A stretch of 64,000 bases of DNA, taken from positions 1 to 64,000 of the forward strand of contig NZ_JABWGQ010000060.1 in NCBI RefSeq assembly GCF_014595975.1, given 5' to 3'. Every line of letters begins with the position of its first letter. Position 1 is the first letter of the stretch. Under the pieces are notes generated by a model. The model was not told where the DNA came from. It was given only the letters and a program-made list of their open reading frames with translations, and did not search any database. Source of the DNA: Sphingopyxis sp. LK2115. GTDB lineage: Bacteria > Pseudomonadota > Alphaproteobacteria > Sphingomonadales > Sphingomonadaceae. Shown here in pieces: positions 17,016-25,397 of this stretch. Both the position numbers and the translations under genes were made by a program.

Positions 17016-19300
17016 AGCGGTTGCGCCGAAAGGGGAATGCGACGGATGCGGCGGCCGGTCGCGGCGAACATCGCATTGGCGATCGCGGGGGCGACGACGG
17101 GCACGGCGATTTCGCCGAGGCCGCCGGGTTCGCGGTCGCTGTCGACGAATTCGACGAGGATTTCGGGCGTCTGCGACAGGCGCGGCAGGCCGAGCTGGCC
17201 GAGCTTGCGGGCGGTCGCGAGCCCGTCCGCATAGTCGGTCGTCGTGCCGACCGCGGCGGCAAGGCCGAAGATCAGCCCGCCCTCGATCTGCTGGCGCGCG
17301 ATCGCCGGATTGACGAGGCGCCCCGCATCGACGACCGCGACCAGCTGTTCGACCTGAAGCCCCCGGTCGCTCTGCCGCGCGGTGGCCATCAGCGCGATGT
17401 GACTGCCGCGCATGCTGTGGCAGGCAAGGCCTTGCGCGCTGCCAGGCAAACCGCCTTCCCAGCCGCCGAGGCTGGTCGCGGTGAGCAGGCAGCGCGCGAG
17501 AAGCGGTGCGTCGCCGAGCATCGCCATGCGGTAGGATAGCGGGTCCGACCCTGCGCGCGCCGCCAGTTCGTCGACGAAGCATTCGGTGAAAAAGGCGGTA
17601 TAGCTGTCGGCATTGCCGCGCCAGCGCCCCGTGGGCAGGCCGATGTCGGCGGGGCAATGATCGACCGCGTGGTGCGGAATGGCGTAGCGCGTTGCGGCAC
17701 CCTCGACAGCGGCGGCGTCTGCACGGCCGACGGCGGCGCGCTGTGCGACGTCGGCGGGCAGATTGTCAAACAGCCGCGCGCGCACCTCATGGTTGGTCGA
17801 AGGGACGGCGATGCGCGTGACGAGCGCGTCGATCCCGCCCGCGGCGTTGAGCGTCGCGGTCAGCCTGGCACGCGCCGGCGCGCGCGGCGGCAGGCGCATG
17901 ATCTCTTCGGCGCGCGACCAGGCGAGCTGGACGGGGCGCTGGATTTCAAGCGCGATGATCGCCGCCTGCACCGCGACGCTATGATCGAGGCAGGCGTCGA
18001 ACGAGCCGCCCGCCATCATCGGGAAGAGGGTGACGTCGGCGGCGGGTAATCCGGTGGCGCGCGCGACCGCGTCGCGGCACTGCGTCGGCGCCTGCGTCGC
18101 GACCCACAGCCGCAGCCCGCTTCCGTCGGGTGCGGCGGTCGCGCTGCGCGTTTCGATGGGGGCGTGGAGCGCGGGGGCGACGGAATATTCGGCGGCGATG
18201 CGCGTGCGTCCCTCCATCGCTTCGGCGACGTCGCCTTTGCCGTGGATGCGATAGCCATCGGCCTTCAGCGCGGCCTTCAGCGCCTTGTCGATGCGATCGG
18301 TCGAAATCGGCGCGCCCTGGGTCTCGAACACCGGTGCGAAACGATCGAGCGCGCGGTTTGCCGCCCACCAGTTGCGCGCCACCGCCGCGACCCAGCGGTC
18401 GTGGGTCACGACATGAAGCAGCCCGGGTGCGGCGAACCCCGCCTTACGGTCGATAGTTTTCAGCCGCGTCGCGCCGAGCGGGCCTTGCCGGATCGCGGCG
18501 AACACCATGTCGGGCAGGCGGATGTCGGCGGCATAATTTGCCGAACCGTCGACCTTTGCGGGCAGGTCGAGCCGCGTCAGTTCCTTGCCATAGAGCGGAT
18601 CGGCGGCCGACGCGCGGTAGACGGGCTGGGCGGGCGGTTCGAGCATCGCGGCGGCGGCGGCGACCTCGGCAAAGCGCAACCGCTTCTGGCCATGGAGGAC
18701 AAAGCCGTCCTGCGTGTCGCAGTCCTGCCAGTCGGCGTCCCAGCGATCGGCCGCGGCCATCATCAGCAGCGCGCGCGCCTGCGCCGCCGCGGCGCGGCAC
18801 GGTTCCTCGAACATCCGCACCGATGACGAATTGGCGGTCAGCATCACGGCATTGCGCACCGCCCATTCGCGGCGCACCCAGCTGCGCACGTCGGCGACGA
18901 AATCGGGCACGCCGGCGCGCGGGGTAAAGACGGCGCTGTCCTCGTCGACCAGCAGCGTATTGGCGTAAAGCGGGCTGATCGGCGCGCTTTCGACCGCGAT
19001 CGTGCGCCAGTCGGCGCCGAGTTCGTCGGCCATGATCTGCGGCAACAGCGTCGTGACGCCCTGGCCCATTTCGCACTGCGGGACGATCGCGCTGATATGC
19101 CCGTCGTCGCCGATTTTCAGAAAGGCGTTGAAGACATGTTCGCCGGGCGCGGCGGTCAGGTTCGGCTGGTAATCGCGCGGCCACAGGCCCCACGCGATCG
19201 CAAGGCCGCCCGCGGCGGTCGCGCCGACGAGCATCTGGCGGCGGCTGACCTGCGGCAGCCGCGATTTGCGCTTTCCAACCGTGTCGCGAATGCCCGCCAT
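17012..19300 (-). CDS. Molybdopterin-binding oxidoreductase large subunit (IorB/aldehyde-oxidase type)
   Basis: Predicted 762-residue Mo-enzyme large subunit of the xanthine dehydrogenase superfamily, closest in layout to isoquinoline 1-oxidoreductase beta subunits. A twin-arginine signal (SRRQMLVGATAAGGLAIAW, R20-R21) indicates Tat export with cofactor loaded. Internal signatures include ECEMGQG-like QCEMGQGVTTLLPQ, the GLACHSMRGSH segment and the C-terminal GGLGEIAVP bearing the expected active-site glutamate. The start at 19300 places the Tat motif near the terminus; a longer frame to 19456 reads through repeat sequence. No [2Fe-2S] small subunit or cytochrome partner lies beside it. Its stop overlaps the hemH start. 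The substrate is unknown. Confidence 0.85.
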   Translation of the reverse strand: MAGIRDTVGKRKSRLPQVSRRQMLVGATAAGGLAIAWGLWPRDYQPNLTAAPGEHVFNAFLKIGDDGHISAIVPQCEMGQGVTTLLPQIMADELGADWRTIAVESAPISPLYANTLLVDEDSAVFTPRAGVPDFVADVRSWVRREWAVRNAVMLTANSSSVRMFEEPCRAAAAQARALLMMAAADRWDADWQDCDTQDGFVLHGQKRLRFAEVAAAAAMLEPPAQPVYRASAADPLYGKELTRLDLPAKVDGSANYAADIRLPDMVFAAIRQGPLGATRLKTIDRKAGFAAPGLLHVVTHDRWVAAVARNWWAANRALDRFAPVFETQGAPISTDRIDKALKAALKADGYRIHGKGDVAEAMEGRTRIAAEYSVAPALHAPIETRSATAAPDGSGLRLWVATQAPTQCRDAVARATGLPAADVTLFPMMAGGSFDACLDHSVAVQAAIIALEIQRPVQLAWSRAEEIMRLPPRAPARARLTATLNAAGGIDALVTRIAVPSTNHEVRARLFDNLPADVAQRAAVGRADAAAVEGAATRYAIPHHAVDHCPADIGLPTGRWRGNADSYTAFFTECFVDELAARAGSDPLSYRMAMLGDAPLLARCLLTATSLGGWEGGLPGSAQGLACHSMRGSHIALMATARQSDRGLQVEQLVAVVDAGRLVNPAIARQQIEGGLIFGLAAAVGTTTDYADGLATARKLGQLGLPRLSQTPEILVEFVDSDREPGGLGEIAVPVVAPAIANAMFAATGRRIRRIPLSAQPL

Positions 19301-19380
19301 CGCCGACGCTGATAAGCGGGGCGATGCGGCGAGGCAAAGGCTTTTGGTGGGGTCACGGGCTGACTCGCTTGCCGTTCGCG

Positions 19381-19463
19381 CTGAGCTTGCCCAAGGGCTG
19401 ATCCTTTCTTTTGCGGCGTCGAAAGGAAGAACGGTGCCTCGACAAGCTCCGCACAAACGGGGT
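19381..19463. repeat. Inverted pair of dispersed repeats
   Basis: CTGAGCTTGCCCAAGGG (19381-19397) and, about 40 bp on, the inverted counterpart CTCGACAAGCTCCGCAC (19438-19454). These are degenerate copies of the common 'cttcgacaagctcagcac' dispersed repeat facing each other, so the region can form an imperfect hairpin. No gene is seen in 19301-19473. Confidence 0.5.
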
Positions 19464-19473
19464 TGGAAGTCGG

Positions 19474-20070
19474 CTACCAGCCCCAGGGTGCAGGCGGTGG
19501 GCTGATCGGCTGGCCGTAATCGAAGGTCACGCGAAAGTCCCGGCCTTCGCGGCTCAACCCATAGGTGAAGCCGTCGGTCGTCGTTTCGATCGACCAGATA
19601 TTGCTGTTCGACACGCTACGTCCGGTGCGGGTGAAGAGCGCAATCGATTCGGCATCGACGGGAAAGGTTTGGCGCGTCGTGGTGCCGGGTTCGGCCGTGT
19701 CGCCGCCGTACATCGTCAGTTCGTCCGCGCTGCCATCGGCGTGGCGGTGATCGTGCTTGAGCCGGAGCCCGGTAGGCGTCCGCGTGACGATCCAGGTGCG
19801 CGAGCGGTTCCAGCCGCCGTCGGGGCCGAGCCCGGCAATATGGAAGGGGATTTCGATCCGGTCAGCGGTGCAGCGGCGGACGTGCATCACCATCGCCTTG
19901 CCGCGCATGTCGGCGTCGATGTCCTGATCGCTTGCCAGCCTGCCGGCATAGGCTTGCCCGCAGCGCGCGGCGAGCGCAGCGAAAAAGGCATCCTGCGGAT
20001 CGGTCGCGGCGGGGGTGGTCGCGCAGCCGGTGAGTAGCGCGACGGCGGCGATGGCAAGGATCAGCTTCAT
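19474..20070 (-). CDS. Putative lipoprotein of unknown function
   Basis: Predicted 198-residue exported protein. A lipoprotein signal is clear: MKLILAIAAVALLTGCATT, with lipobox LTGC and the modified cysteine at residue 16. The mature part is soluble, with no domain I recognise; the C terminus is rich in tryptophan and proline (PPPAPWGW). The start at 20070 overlaps the stop of the CoA-binding protein gene (ATGA), making it the third gene of a coupled mrp / CoA-binding / lipoprotein set. It may simply share expression rather than function. Confidence 0.8.
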   Translation of the reverse strand: MKLILAIAAVALLTGCATTPAATDPQDAFFAALAARCGQAYAGRLASDQDIDADMRGKAMVMHVRRCTADRIEIPFHIAGLGPDGGWNRSRTWIVTRTPTGLRLKHDHRHADGSADELTMYGGDTAEPGTTTRQTFPVDAESIALFTRTGRSVSNSNIWSIETTTDGFTYGLSREGRDFRVTFDYGQPISPPPAPWGW

Positions 20071-20492
20071 TTCAACAAGCCGAGCCGCGGGATCTCGACC
20101 TTGGGACAGCGGTTCATCACCACCACGAGTCCGGCTGCGTCGGCGCGCTTTGCCGCGACCTCGTCGACGACGCCGATCTGCATCCACACCGCCTTTGCGC
20201 CGTGGACGATCGCCTCGTCGACCGCGGCGCCCGCGTCGTCGCTGTTGCGAAATATGTCGACGATTTCGGCGGGCGGCTCGACATCGGCGAGCGTCGCGAC
20301 GACCGGCGCGCCGTGGATCGTCTTGCCCGCGTGGCCGGGGTTGACCGCGATCACATCGTGACCCTGCGCGATCAGGAAGGCGAGCACGCCGTTCGACGGA
20401 CGCGCGGGGTCGGGCGAGGCGCCGACCACCGCGATACGGCGCGGCTGGCCCAGAAGCTCGCGGATTTCGCCTTCGTCGTTGATCGCCATCAT
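20067..20492 (-). CDS. CoA-binding domain protein (YccU-like)
   Basis: Predicted 141-residue Rossmann-type protein of the CoA_binding family (COG1832): RRIAVVGASPDPARPSNGV near the N terminus, the HDVIAVNPGHAGKTIHG loop, and AVWMQIGVVDEVAAKRA followed by the closing motif VVMNRCPKVE. Members bind CoA but a reaction is not established. The start at 20492 overlaps the mrp stop; the next codon is also ATG (20489). Its stop overlaps the lipoprotein start, so all three genes appear translationally coupled. Confidence 0.88.
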   Translation of the reverse strand: MMAINDEGEIRELLGQPRRIAVVGASPDPARPSNGVLAFLIAQGHDVIAVNPGHAGKTIHGAPVVATLADVEPPAEIVDIFRNSDDAGAAVDEAIVHGAKAVWMQIGVVDEVAAKRADAAGLVVVMNRCPKVEIPRLGLLK

Positions 20493-21466
20493 TTGCCCTT
20501 TCGTGCGTTCAGCCAGTCGGCGACCTTTGCCGCTATCGCGTGGAATGGTTCGCCCGCGGGATCGGTTCCCGCCGCCGGCGGCACCCCGCCGTCGCTCGCG
20601 AGACGGATGCCCATCGACAAGGGCACGCGGCCGAGGAAATCGTGACCCATCGCCGTCGCCGCCGCCTCTGCACCGCCGCTGCCGAACGGGTCGCTGACCT
20701 CGCCGCAATGCGGGCAGGCGTAACCCGCCATATTCTCGACCAGCCCGATGATCGGCACCCCGGCCTGCTGAAACAGGCTGATCGCGCGCGTCGCATCCAT
20801 CAGCGCCAGGTCCTGAGGGGTCGAGACGATCACCGCCCCCGCGGGCTTGTGTTTCTGGATCATTGTCAGCTGGACGTCGCCGGTCCCCGGCGGCAGGTCG
20901 ACGACGAGTGTGTCGACGTCGCCCCAGCTTGCATCGACCAGCTGTTCGAGCGCGCGCCCCGCCATCGGGCCGCGCCACGCGATCGCCTGCCCCGGCTGCG
21001 CGATCTGGCCGGTCGACAGCATCGGCACGCCATAGGCGCTTTGGACGGGGGCGAGTTTCGACCCGCGCGCTTCGGGTTTCACATGCTCGCTGTCCATCAA
21101 TCTGGGTTGCGAAGGCCCATAGATGTCGGCATCGACCAGCCCGATCCTGATCCCCAGCCGTCGCAGCGCGACCGCGAGGTTCGCGGCGAGCGTCGATTTG
21201 CCGACGCCGCCCTTGCCGCTGCCGACCGCGATGATCGTCATCGCCTTTTTTTCGGCGGTCATCGCGACGCGGACCTCGTTCACGCCGGGCTGTTCGAGCA
21301 GGCCTGCGCGCAGCCTGTCCTCCAGCGGTTTGCGATCGTCGGGGGCAAGCCCGGTCACGTCGAGGACGATCGCGAGCGTGCCCGTATCGTCGAGGAAGCG
21401 AAGGCCTGAGGTCCGGCCGCCGCTGAGGTCGTCGGCAATGCTGGCGAGGAGGGCGGTGTCGGTCAT
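20489..21466 (-). CDS. mrp: Mrp/ApbC-family Fe-S cluster carrier ATPase
   Basis: Predicted 325-residue cytoplasmic P-loop ATPase that binds and transfers iron-sulfur clusters to apo-proteins. An N-terminal DUF59/MIP18-like segment (about residues 1-75) precedes the deviant Walker A GSGKGGVGKSTLAANLA, the DADIYGPSQPR switch, the VVDLPPGTGDVQLT Walker B region, and a CPHC pair that bridges clusters in the dimer. The start at 21466 (MTDTALLAS) suits the family; an upstream ATG at 21520 adds 18 basic residues. It is divergent from hflK across a 93-bp gap. It could supply clusters to nearby Fe-S enzymes, but that is inference. Confidence 0.95.
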   Translation of the reverse strand: MTDTALLASIADDLSGGRTSGLRFLDDTGTLAIVLDVTGLAPDDRKPLEDRLRAGLLEQPGVNEVRVAMTAEKKAMTIIAVGSGKGGVGKSTLAANLAVALRRLGIRIGLVDADIYGPSQPRLMDSEHVKPEARGSKLAPVQSAYGVPMLSTGQIAQPGQAIAWRGPMAGRALEQLVDASWGDVDTLVVDLPPGTGDVQLTMIQKHKPAGAVIVSTPQDLALMDATRAISLFQQAGVPIIGLVENMAGYACPHCGEVSDPFGSGGAEAAATAMGHDFLGRVPLSMGIRLASDGGVPPAAGTDPAGEPFHAIAAKVADWLNARKGK

Positions 21467-21559
21467 GTCTGCGCCGAAATAGGGAAGCGAGCGCGCTTTG
21501 CCAGCCATTTTCGCGCGCACCCCCTGTTAATCGCGCTCGCCGCCCCTATAAAAGCAAAT

Positions 21560-22720
21560 ATGAACGACCAGATTGAAGGCAGCATGGGGCGCCGCACCCT
21601 TTGGGGATTGCGGCAGTTTTTCGATTCGATCAGCCTGATGGCCAACAGCCCGTGGGGCAGCGGTCCCGGCAAGGGCGAGGATGACGAAGGCAAGGGCAGC
21701 GGCGACGGCAAGCGTCCGGGTCCGCGCAATCCCTGGATCACGCCCGACCCCGCCGACCAGCGCCGCGGCGCGAAGCCGCGCGGCCCCTCGGCGCTCGACG
21801 AGCTGCTGCGCAAGGGGCGCGGCGGCTTCGGCGGCGGCGGTTCGGGCGGCGGCTTCGATCTTGCCGATTCGGGGCGCATCTGGAAATGGGCGATCGTCGC
21901 GGTTCTTGCGCTGTGGCTCTTCTTTTCTTCCTTTCATATCGTGCCGCCGGAAAAGGAAGGCGTGGTCACCCGGCTTGGCAGCTATGCGCGCACCGTCGGT
22001 CCCGGCGTCAAACTGACCTGGCCCGCGCCGATCGAACGCATCCGCATGGAGGACGTCCGTGCAATCCGCACGATGGCGATCGGATCGCCCAACGCGACCG
22101 ACGAGAATTTCGTGCTGACGCGCGACCAGAGCATCGTCGATCTGGCCTATGAGGTTCGCTGGTCGGTGCGCAGCCCGGAACTGTTTTTCTTCCAGCTCGC
22201 CAATCCCGAAGACACGATCCGCGAGGTCGCCGAAAGCGCGATGCGCGCAACGGTCGCCAATTTCGATCTGGTGCAGGCGATCGGTCCCGGCCGCGTCGAG
22301 ATCGAGGCGCAGGTGCAGCGGCGGATGCAGGCGCTGCTCGACGAATATCGCGCGGGCGTGACGATCCAGGGCATCGCGATACGCCAGGCCGACCCGCCGA
22401 GTCAGGTCGACGAAGCGTTCAAGGAAGTCACCGCGGCGCGGCAGGAGCGCGAAGCGGCGATCAACCTGGCCCGCGCCTATCAGCAGCAGGTGCTTGAGCG
22501 CGCGCGGGGCGACACCGCGGCGTTCGACCAGATTTACGAACAATATCGACTGGCGCCGGACGTGACGCGCCAGCGGCTTTATTATGAAACGATGGAGGCC
22601 GTGTTGTCGAACGTCGACAAGACGATTGTCGAAGCGCGCGGGGTGACGCCCTATCTGCCGCTCAATGAGGTGCAGAAACGGCTGCGCGCGCCCGAAGCCG
22701 CGACAAAGGGAGGCGAGTGA
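21560..22720 (+). CDS. hflK: HflK, FtsH-modulating SPFH protein
   Basis: Predicted 386-residue inner-membrane protein that assembles with HflC into a large periplasm-facing cage around the FtsH protease. A glycine-rich N-terminal region (residues about 27-100) is followed by one membrane helix (IWKWAIVAVLALWLFFSSF, about 112-130) and the SPFH/band-7 domain beginning HIVPPEKEGVVTRLG. The start at 21560 lacks a Shine-Dalgarno; a TATAAA-like element lies just upstream (about 21546-21551), so the transcript could be leaderless. An internal ATG at 21638 is the alternative. Its TGA overlaps the hflC ATG. Confidence 0.95.
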   Translation: MNDQIEGSMGRRTLWGLRQFFDSISLMANSPWGSGPGKGEDDEGKGSGDGKRPGPRNPWITPDPADQRRGAKPRGPSALDELLRKGRGGFGGGGSGGGFDLADSGRIWKWAIVAVLALWLFFSSFHIVPPEKEGVVTRLGSYARTVGPGVKLTWPAPIERIRMEDVRAIRTMAIGSPNATDENFVLTRDQSIVDLAYEVRWSVRSPELFFFQLANPEDTIREVAESAMRATVANFDLVQAIGPGRVEIEAQVQRRMQALLDEYRAGVTIQGIAIRQADPPSQVDEAFKEVTAARQEREAAINLARAYQQQVLERARGDTAAFDQIYEQYRLAPDVTRQRLYYETMEAVLSNVDKTIVEARGVTPYLPLNEVQKRLRAPEAATKGGE

Positions 22721-23571
22721 TGTTTTCCTCGCTTTTCCGAAATCCCGTGCGCCTGCTGGTCGGCGTTGTTGCGCTGCTGGTGCTGCTGTCGATGACAGTG
22801 TCGATCGTGCCTGAGGACCGGCAGGCTGTCGTGCTGCGCGTGGGCGAAGTCTATGGCACCAAGAACGCCTATAAGCCCGGCGAGCAATTCGGCCGGTCGG
22901 GTGCGGGGCTGCTTTTCACCCTGCCCTTTGCCGATACGGTGCAGCTGATCGACAAGCGCATCCTGGGCATCAACATGGAACGCCAGCAGGTGCTCTCGAC
23001 CGACCAGCAGCGGTTGCAGGTCGATGCCTTTGCCCGCTTTCGCATCACCAACCCGGTGCGCATGTACACCGCGATCCGCACCGAGGAACGGCTGCAGCAA
23101 CAGCTCGCGACGATCCTGGGTTCGTCGCTGCGCAACGAGCTTGGCAAGCGGACCTTTGCCACCTTGTTGTCGGCCGAGCGCGGCGCGGTGATGGACAATA
23201 TCCAGGTCGCGCTCAATCGCGAGGCGCAGAAATATGGCGCCGAGATCATCGACGTCAGGATCAAGCGCGCCGACCTGCCCGAAGGCGCGACGCTCGAAGC
23301 CGCGTATAACCGGATGCGCACCGCGCGGCAGCAGGAAGCGATTTCGATCCGCGCCGAGGGGCAGAAGGAAGCGCAGATCATCCGCGGCAGCGCCGACGGC
23401 GAAGCGGCGCGCATCTATGCCGCCAGCTTTGGCAAGGATCCCGAATTTTACGATTTCTATCGCGCGATGCAGAGCTATCGACAGACCTTCCTCGGCGAGA
23501 ATAACGAGGGCGGAACGTCGATCATCCTGTCGCCCGACAATGAATATCTGAAACGGTTCAGCGGCGGTTGA
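22720..23571 (+). CDS. hflC: HflC, FtsH-modulating SPFH protein
   Basis: Predicted 283-residue partner of HflK. One N-terminal membrane helix (about residues 9-27) precedes the SPFH domain (SIVPEDRQAVVLRVGEVYG), a helical coiled segment (MRTARQQEAISIRAEGQKEA) and the HflC ending in which FGKDPEFYDFYRAMQSYRQT is typical. The ATG at 22720 shares its A with the hflK stop (TGATG) and follows the ribosome-binding site GGGAGGCG. The HflK-HflC complex restricts FtsH access to membrane substrates. degP follows 127 bp later, giving a small membrane/periplasm quality-control block. Confidence 0.96.
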   Translation: MFSSLFRNPVRLLVGVVALLVLLSMTVSIVPEDRQAVVLRVGEVYGTKNAYKPGEQFGRSGAGLLFTLPFADTVQLIDKRILGINMERQQVLSTDQQRLQVDAFARFRITNPVRMYTAIRTEERLQQQLATILGSSLRNELGKRTFATLLSAERGAVMDNIQVALNREAQKYGAEIIDVRIKRADLPEGATLEAAYNRMRTARQQEAISIRAEGQKEAQIIRGSADGEAARIYAASFGKDPEFYDFYRAMQSYRQTFLGENNEGGTSIILSPDNEYLKRFSGG

Positions 23572-23589
23572 TTGCGGCCCCGGCGCCGA

Positions 23590-23632
23590 TGAACGGAACT
23601 TGTCGCGCTTGTTCATGTTCAATTGGCGTTCA
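23590..23632 (+). promoter_or_regulatory. GTTCA repeat cluster upstream of degP
   Basis: TGAAC (23590-23594) faces three direct GTTCA copies at 23611, 23617 and 23628 in the hflC-degP gap. The even clustering ahead of an envelope-stress protease suggests a response-regulator or alternative-sigma site. It does not fit the EcfG pattern, because the GGAAC at 23595 and CGTT at 23627 are 27 bp apart. Confidence 0.35.
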
Positions 23633-23698
23633 GCCGCCCCGCCGCAGAGACCGGCGGCCGGGGTTAAGAGTTTACCTAGACGAAGAGGATTTCCGATC

Positions 23699-25192
23699 GT
23701 GCGTTACGTATATGGCATCACTTCGGCCTTGCTGGCGGGTGGCACCGCGCTGGCGCTGGTCACCCAGTCGCCCGTCGGCGCGCAGGTCGCGCAGAACGAA
23801 CAGAGCGAGATGGCCCGTGTCGTTCCGCGCGCCGGCGCGCCCGACAGCTTTGCCGACCTCGTCGAACAATTGCAGCCCGCGGTCGTCAATATCTCGACGC
23901 GGCAGGAGGTGACGCTCGGCGTCCGGCTCAACCCCTTTGCGGGCACGCGCGAGCCGATCACGCAGGAGCAGCAGGGCGGCGGATCGGGTTTCCTCATTTC
24001 GTCGGACGGCTATATTGTCACCAACAATCATGTGATTTCGGGCGGACCGCGCGGCGAGGCGGTGAACGAGGTCACCGTTACGCTCACCAACCAGCGCGAA
24101 TATAAGGCCAAGATCGTCGGCCGCGACGCGGCGTCGGACCTTGCATTGCTCAAGATCGACGCATCGGGCCTGCCCTTTGTCAAATTCGCCCAGGGCAGCC
24201 CGGCGCGCGTCGGCGACTGGGTGGTCGCGATCGGCAACCCGCTCGGCCTCGGCTCGACGGTGACCGCGGGGATCATCTCGGCGGTGCAGCGCAACATCGG
24301 CCAGGGCGGCGCCTATGACCGCTATATCCAGACCGATACCGCGATCAACCGCGGCAATTCGGGCGGTCCGCTGTTCGACCTGCAAGGCAATGTCGTCGGC
24401 ATCAACAATATGCTGATTTCGCCTGTCGGCGCGAACATCGGCGTCAATTTCGCGATTCCCGCCGAAGCGGCGATCCCGGTGATCGAGGCGCTGCGCGCGG
24501 GCGAGCGGCCGCAGCGCGGCTATCTGGGCATCGGCATCGTTCCGGTGACCGAGGATATGGCGGCCGCGCTTGGCCTGCCCAAGGACCGCGGCGAGTTCGT
24601 GCAGCGCGTCGAACCCGGCGAAGCAGGCGAAAAGGCCGGGCTGAAGCGCGGCGACGTGGTGCTGAAGGTCAACGGCCGGGATGTGACGCCGCAGCAGACC
24701 TTGTCCTATATCGTCGCCAACACCAAGCCGGGCACGCGCATCCCGCTCGAGGTCATTCGCGACGGGCGAACGATGACGCTTAACGCCGTCGTCGGCACGC
24801 GCCCACCCGAAGAGCAGCTCGCCGCGGACAATTTCGACCCCGAAGAGGAACAGACGATGCCGGAGGATCCCTCCGGCGCGGCAGACGAGACGATCCAGAA
24901 CAGCCTGGGCATGGCGGTGCAGCCGCTGACCCCGGCGATCGCGCGCGCCGTGGGCATCGACCCCGACAGCAAGGGACTGGTGATCGGCGCCGTCGCGGGC
25001 AGCAGCGATGCGGGCCGCAAGGGGCTGCGTCGCGGCGACGCGATCCTGAGCGCCAACCGCACGCCGGTCACTTCGGCAGAGGCGCTGGCGAAGGTCATCG
25101 GCGACGCAAAGAAGGCGGGCCGCGATGCGGTGCTGCTCGAAATCCTGCGTCGCGGCGGACCGTCGGCCTTTATCGCGATCCGCATCAAATAA
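23699..25192 (+). CDS. degP: DegP/HtrA-type periplasmic serine protease
   Basis: Predicted 497-residue periplasmic protease/chaperone degrading misfolded envelope proteins. The GTG at 23699 is chosen: it has AGAGGA at 23684-23689 with 9-bp spacing and opens straight into a signal peptide (GITSALLAGGTALALVTQ...VGAQ). An ATG at 23615 would add 28 residues of non-signal sequence. The trypsin-like domain carries the full triad: H111 (TNNHV), D147 (SDLAL) and S221 (RGNSGGP). Two PDZ domains follow, at about 275-370 and 395-490 (GYLGIGI and GLVIGAVAGSS). A strong terminator follows the stop. Confidence 0.95.
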   Translation: MRYVYGITSALLAGGTALALVTQSPVGAQVAQNEQSEMARVVPRAGAPDSFADLVEQLQPAVVNISTRQEVTLGVRLNPFAGTREPITQEQQGGGSGFLISSDGYIVTNNHVISGGPRGEAVNEVTVTLTNQREYKAKIVGRDAASDLALLKIDASGLPFVKFAQGSPARVGDWVVAIGNPLGLGSTVTAGIISAVQRNIGQGGAYDRYIQTDTAINRGNSGGPLFDLQGNVVGINNMLISPVGANIGVNFAIPAEAAIPVIEALRAGERPQRGYLGIGIVPVTEDMAAALGLPKDRGEFVQRVEPGEAGEKAGLKRGDVVLKVNGRDVTPQQTLSYIVANTKPGTRIPLEVIRDGRTMTLNAVVGTRPPEEQLAADNFDPEEEQTMPEDPSGAADETIQNSLGMAVQPLTPAIARAVGIDPDSKGLVIGAVAGSSDAGRKGLRRGDAILSANRTPVTSAEALAKVIGDAKKAGRDAVLLEILRRGGPSAFIAIRIK

Positions 25193-25219
25193 GCGGCGGC
25201 GGACACGCCGCACCCGATC

Positions 25220-25250
25220 GGGGCGCTGCCGCGGCAGCGCCCCTTTTCTT
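25220..25250 (+). terminator. Intrinsic terminator after degP
   Basis: GGGGCGCTGCC (25220-25230) and its exact complement GGCAGCGCCCC (25233-25243) form a near-perfect GC stem with a minimal loop, followed by TTTTCTTT. It starts 27 bp after the degP stop. Confidence 0.9.
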
Positions 25251-25346
25251 TGGCGATCGTATCTTTTGCAAACATGGTGAGCGCCGCGACTGCGGAGGAG
25301 CGCGGTTGTGGGGCCGGGTTAAGCTGAGGCGCAGCCATTTAGCCGT

Positions 25347-25370
25347 CGTCATCCCGGCCGTCGCCGGGAA
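25347..25370. repeat. REP-like palindrome
   Basis: ATCCCGGC-CGTC-GCCGGGA hairpin (arms 25353-25358 and 25363-25368) in the convergent gap between degP and the phosphotransferase gene. It is related to the element at 5981-6003 and may terminate the minus-strand transcript. Confidence 0.6.
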
Positions 25371-25397
25371 GGCGTTTTTATCGAAAGACATTGGCGG

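Noticed and set aside
15994..17262. Second minus-strand frame overlapping hemH
   Set aside because: The other frame encodes all ferrochelatase motifs; this one is arginine-rich shadow sequence.
23595..23630. EcfG general-stress promoter (GGAAC...CGTT) upstream of degP
   Set aside because: Spacing between the two elements is 27 bp rather than the 16-17 bp required.
23615..23698. ATG at 23615 as the degP start
   Set aside because: It puts 28 residues without signal character ahead of the signal peptide; GTG 23699 has a well-placed AGAGGA.
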